A stretch of 64,000 nt of DNA, taken from the NCBI GenBank assembly GCA_008360955.1, contig LUCM01001916.1:51616-115615 (forward strand), written 5' to 3'. This document shows positions 59,913 to 64,000 of the stretch, in pieces (position 1 is the stretch's first letter; every line of letters begins with the position of its first letter). The notes under the pieces are model-generated. The model searched no databases. It was not told the DNA's origin and worked only from the letters and a program-made list of their open reading frames with translations. Origin of the DNA: Fasciolopsis buskii (taxonomy: Eukaryota > Platyhelminthes > Trematoda > Plagiorchiida > Fasciolidae). A program made the position numbers and the translations under genes.

Positions 59913-60682
59913 TTTCATCTCACTTCATTTTCCACTTTGACAAACATCTAACTGTTCATTACCTACCTTTTACATCGTCCCACCAACCGTTTAATATTCG
60001 GCAAGTGGTGGACCAATTAACCAACTGCATTTGTTTCCTACACCAGGTAGCTGGTAAAAACGTTCATACGACCCCATAATTTCTTTTTTCTCGTATTGTT
60101 AGATAAAATGTTGATTTTTGACTTAAGTTGATCACACTATTTTCTGGAGGAATAATCCAGATATTTCGAATTCATACAGCATCTAAGCCTTACATTTAAT
60201 TTGCACAACGGGCATGTGCCCACCAGCATATGACATCTGTTGGCTAATAAGCTGTCTTAAGAAAGATCTCCTACGGTAACCTTGTTTATCACTCAAGAAT
60301 ATAACACACTAGTCCAATACTAGTTGCCTACTAGCCAAACAATACGTATTCTCATTTGTTTATATTGCACGAATTATGTAGGGCAAAAAAGATACACTTT
60401 GGACAAAATTTGATTGGAAAATGATGTGACTGATGAGTTTTTGACGAAATATGTAACGGTTTATCTAAGAAAATTTGTTCATCCACAGCAAAATCTCCTG
60501 GCATTTTCTGGCTTGAACCCAATGGTCCCAATGGGTTTGCTACCGAGACAAATCGCGGTAGCGTAGTTGATATGGTTTGTACAGTAGTCAGGGGAAGACA
60601 TTGTAAAATCTGCATTCGTTTTTGTGTCCGGACGAAGGGAATGTCTATATTACAAGTTCATAACCAAAAATAATAATTAAAT

Positions 60683-61059
60683 TCACATTGCCCCGATTCC
60701 GGACTCAATATGAAATGTTAACAATGCATGATTCATTCCCGCATTCCGACTCCATCCCAGAATTAGTTCAGCCCCGGTCGGCACCCTCGGGATGTTCGGG
60801 AGAGAAGCCGATCGCGAGCGGGGTTTCTGTTCACCCGGTGCCTCCCCGGTTGAACTGACGTAACCGAGAATCGGTTTCGAATTCACATCGATAACCTCGT
60901 TAGTCTGATAAGTTAGACATTGATTCAGGCCCAAATCAAAGGAGACTCGAGTATGTTTGTGCCTCTCTCCAGACGTGGACAGACACGAGGATTGCGTAGG
61001 AGAGGGTAGTTCAATCACAGGAACGGAAATAGATGAGTGCCTCTCTCGAAGAAATGAAC
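60683..61059 (-). CDS. C-terminal exon, V-x-F / GYVSSTG family
   Basis: A long pyrimidine tract (CATTCTTCTTCTTCTACTAC) ending AAAG opens 124 codons with one carried base, ending TGA. A lead with LPSPTQSSCLSTSGERHKH precedes the module RVSFDLGLNQCLTY, 17 residues after the Cys, then GYVSSTGEAPGEQ, then SRSASLPNIPRVP and GWSRNAG. It shares with the 47-kb exon the SC(L/I)S(T/S) lead, the module, the GWS and the distance to the stop. The RVSF is a textbook PP1-docking sequence, by inference only. A 42-nt phase 1-1 exon at 61858 is a plausible upstream partner. Function unknown. Confidence 0.7.
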
Positions 61060-61857
61060 CTTTAGGATGTAGTAGAAGAAGAAGAATGATTTAATCTGTG
61101 AGTCGGATGCAGGAACACAATGGGCACAGAAAATCCTGGAAGATCCGAATGAGGAATATCGATCAGTTTCACAATAAGTTATTTCTTCTTTAATATCAAT
61201 GGCACGAAAAGTTGTACGTGTATATAAATATGGCAGTCTAAAGAAAGTCTCGCCAGCGATTAAGAAACCGATTCATTGGCAACTCAAGGTCATCAGCCGC
61301 GTGACAGATTGGTGTTAGCATACATAGGCGGCTCATTTAGTCACGTGTTGGCTACCAGCCAAGGCGGCATAACAGTGACTAGGACAGTCAAATGAAGCCA
61401 ATGATAACATAAGAGACGATTCTTCTTAGAAAGGTCAGTCAACTGCGTATTTGGAATTGTGCTGATATTAGTCTTGATGCGGAATCATTTATAAAAAGAT
61501 AGTTGAAGGTTCAGTTGGTTTCCATGTGATAAATCCCCTGCTGCTAAATTTCTTTCCTGAATTCGCGTTGACACTATAGTAAAGTTTAAGTTTAGCAAAG
61601 GGTTCAATGATTGAATAAGTTGGATCCTCAACTAACAGCCAAAAATTTCACTTAATTCACTGTTGTTTGAAACGAAAGGCGTCATAAAATTTTCACTGGC
61701 ACTCGTGTTACCACTATCCGAATAACCATTCTGGTCTAATTAGTCAAGGAATGGCTCCCGATTCCACAGAGGCGAAGAGCACTTTCTTCTGTTAGCAAAT
61801 GCAAACACGCAGCCTGAGATGAGAGCTACTGACAAGCTATCGGACTATTGAGCCCAC

Positions 61858-61899
61858 CGATTTGACTCAAAATTTCAATTGGTCTTTGTCCACTAAAAC
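61858..61899 (-). CDS. Candidate 42-nt exon upstream of the 60.7-kb family exon
   Basis: Strong acceptor (GCCTCATTTCATTTCAG) and donor TCG|GTGGGC enclose exactly 14 codons in phase 1-1 (FSGQRPIEILSQI). The end phase matches the family exon at 61059. Read without splicing it stays open a further 10 codons to a stop, so it could instead be terminal. Confidence 0.35.
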
Positions 61900-62177
61900 C
61901 TGAAATGAAATGAGGCAACTGGCGACGAAGAGGCCCTTTGAACGTCGTACTAACCGAAATCATCCACTTTGCGTTTTTTCAACCCTACTATTCCACCAGG
62001 AATTTCTTCTATTTTTCAAGTCTCATTTGTGACGATAGCCTATCAAATCGATTTTCAATAGTTTATGAACGATTGGTGTTTCACTAAACAGTGTTCAGAC
62101 GCTTGCAAGATTTTCAATGAAAACCAGTTTTGGCATTTGATATTTGCTCGTTTGCATTTGTTTGTTTCCACCGGTCA

Positions 62178-62335
62178 TTTCATCTTTTATCTATTATTTC
62201 ATCATCATTTTTCCGGAAGGGGGCCACGGCCAACAGAGGGATGCCAGATGGGGAAGTTGATCGGCGGAGGGAGAATTCGGATCAGCGGCCTTCACGTCCA
62301 AACGCCACAACCTTATCCGCTTGGACGCGGTGAGC
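62178..62335 (-). repeat. tRNA-derived SINE, copy G
   Basis: Head GCGTCCAAGCGGATAAGG on the minus strand, GC block (CTCTGTTGGCCGTGGCCCCC), tail with GATAATAATTTC-like AT run. B box partly lost. Confidence 0.7.
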
Positions 62336-62833
62336 GGTATCGTATAAGACTAAAGTCCAATCACGTAAAATTAGTCAACCAGTTGACCTTGCATTTCCGA
62401 CCAGAGGTTTCTTATACTCTCGCCAAAATCGACGGCCGCTGATCAGCCTGCAGTATCTATTGGCCTGGTTGTATTTTGTTCACTTGGTTTATCTGTGGCT
62501 ATTTGTGCTCTACTGTAATCTGTGATGATAAGCTGCTACTATCACCAACCACAGCCTGAATACAAAAGCAAAGGTGCCCTCTGAAGTTCGAAAATTTCTG
62601 ACGCCACGGGCTATTCTGTAAAAATGATACATGTAAAATCTACCTGAAACACACCAAGTCAACCCAAGTTACCACTAACTAACTGTTTCGTGTGCTTTGT
62701 TAAGAATCATCAGAAATACATTTACGTCTCTCCCAAACTGAATTGCGTGTTCTAGATAGTTTGTAATAGGCACTACACCAGTACACATCCCAAGAATATA
62801 TTAAATTCGCTACAACAAATCATCAGGTGACAC

Positions 62834-63040
62834 ATGTGTGTACAAAGTTCGAAAAATACCCGAGCACCGAGAGTTCCTGATGACCTCGAGGAAGATGTTT
62901 ACAGCTGCTTGGACAAATTACCCGAAAATCAATGGATCACTAACTATCCACCGCGAAAAGTATGCCGTGCAACTTTGGTAAATTTTCCACGGCAAGCTAA
63001 ATTTTCATCGAAATTGAAGCGGCTAATTGAAAATTTATGA
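62834..63040 (+). CDS. Candidate short ORF or last exon with poly(A) signal
   Basis: ATG after an in-frame TGA opens 68 codons: a hydrophilic start, then VPDDLEEDVYSCLDKLPENQ and a basic C-terminus (RQAKFSSKLKRLIENL). AATAAA lies at 63121-63126, 81 bases after the stop. It could be a small intronless gene or the end of a spliced one. No family recognised. Confidence 0.38.
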   Translation: MCVQSSKNTRAPRVPDDLEEDVYSCLDKLPENQWITNYPPRKVCRATLVNFPRQAKFSSKLKRLIENL

Positions 63041-63120
63041 GCTACATACTTGGGTGTTGTTCTCTGATGGGCTGCCGTTCATACTTCTTACTTAGAAACC
63101 TTTGTGAAATTTCGGTTTCC

Positions 63121-63126
63121 AATAAA
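63121..63126 (+). terminator. Polyadenylation signal AATAAA
   Basis: AATAAATAA 81 bases downstream of the stop at 63040. Confidence 0.4.
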
Positions 63127-63129
63127 TAA

Positions 63130-64000
63130 TCGAGTATATTTGCACTGAGAATTTAATAGACTGGTTTCCGTCGACCTTTTGTTTTCTTTTGTCGTTTTCT
63201 ATTGAAAATGGTTCTCCTAATTTCGCAATTTATTTTTCCTTTTTCTCAATTCAAATATTCCGCAAAACATTGCTAATACCGGCAAATTAATGATGCCGAG
63301 CAAAATGATCAGATTGAATGCCATCAAACAAATCCATCCTATGTTTCGTCAGATAACCACTTTTTCACCGTGCAAGGCTTCCTTTGTCAGGCCGCAACAT
63401 TTCATTTGAATGATTGGACCAGATACCAATATGATAATTCACTGCTGTTCTAACATGTATTCCCCAAACCTAGTTTTCACCATCCAAACATTCGATGCAT
63501 GGCAGTTCCATAAAATAAAGAATTATGGATTATGCTACTCCTTAATTGGCAGTAGCAATGCGTGTTGGTCGGAAATCCACGGTGGAATGCGCATCAATAT
63601 CTGGATGCTTGGGGACGCGAACGGAAACGGTGGGACGACGTGTGGCTGACGACGCAAAGTCTAGGTTCTACAGCAGTGTCATAACTAACTTTATTTGCCC
63701 TGCATCAAGCTCGGTTTAGAGAGCAAATTCTGGTAGCTGATTTGAACTGCTGGTTCCCAAATGTAACGGAAAATCAGCAGGTTGTCGGCGGTGGAACCAT
63801 ACCATCATTAAGATTAAGACTCTACAGATTGTGCAGAAGAGATGTCCACACCTAAACAAAATTGGATTGTCAAGACATTTCCAATGGGCCTAACTTTATG
63901 GGCCAGCCAAATAAATAGCCATCGTCTTTCATGTTTCCACAGAACTTGTCCTGTTTTAATGGTGCTGCCGATTCACGTCATTGTTTGAATATGCTCCTTA
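63130..64000. other. No gene recognised; window end
   Basis: Short frames only; the longest (63410-63649, +) has no splice or composition support. Confidence 0.35.

Noticed and set aside
60428..60465. CTGATGAG ... GACGAAAT, hammerhead-like core on the plus strand
   Set aside because: A short stem II and a weak stem III can be drawn, but stem I does not pair and there is no repeat context. Likely chance.
1..64000. Genuine tRNA, rRNA, spliced-leader or CRISPR loci
   Set aside because: tRNA-like heads lack full cloverleaves and sit in repeats; no spliced-leader-like or rRNA sequence, and no regularly spaced repeats, were seen.

Overview
This is a stretch of animal nuclear genome, most likely from a flatworm and probably a trematode. 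The clues are one long open frame in 64 kb, short candidate exons far apart with GT/AG borders, and many decayed retroelements of fluke-like kinds: non-LTR reverse transcriptases, a Penelope-like GIY-YIG remnant, and tRNA-derived SINEs, one family of which carries a hammerhead-ribozyme-like segment. The species cannot be fixed from the sequence. There are no bacterial-style operons, rRNAs or CRISPR arrays.

The best-supported genes are these. (1) A 359-codon uninterrupted frame at 31778-32857 (-) encodes a single-pass type II membrane protein of the LicD/fukutin-related class, with altered acidic residues in the catalytic motif. (2) A dispersed family of C-terminal coding exons sits at 11424-12037 (+), 41669-41931 (+), 46943-47334 (-) and 60683-61059 (-). 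Their proteins align without gaps over about 45 residues, all four enter in the same splice phase, and third-codon positions vary. The shared module begins with a V-x-F motif after basic residues and ends in G-Y-(V/I)-S-S-(T/S)-G-x-(A/T)-P-G-E. The family is unrecognised and is the main novelty of the window.

By region: 3-6 kb has candidate exons on both strands, including two consecutive phase 1-1 exons on the minus strand and a 51-nt plus exon that may join the 11.4-kb family exon. 6.6-10.3 kb is repeat-rich (foldback element, two LINE 3' ends, SINEs). 15-19 kb holds SINEs, a half hammerhead and a signal-anchor first exon at 19.0-19.2 kb (-). 19.7-21.1 kb is a LINE relic. 21.3-28.4 kb has scattered candidate exons and a second hammerhead-SINE. 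30.5-31.7 and 35.4-37.2 kb are further LINE relics flanking the LicD gene. 38-46 kb carries candidate exons on both strands. 47-61 kb (-) contains two family terminal exons separated by several other candidate terminal exons. 62.8-63.1 kb has a short plus ORF followed by AATAAA.

Most single-exon calls below rest only on an open frame with good splice signals. Frames of 60-90 codons are expected by chance here, so their confidence is kept low. Only the family exons (homology to each other), the LicD-like frame and the retroelement relics rest on stronger evidence. No search or alignment program was run.
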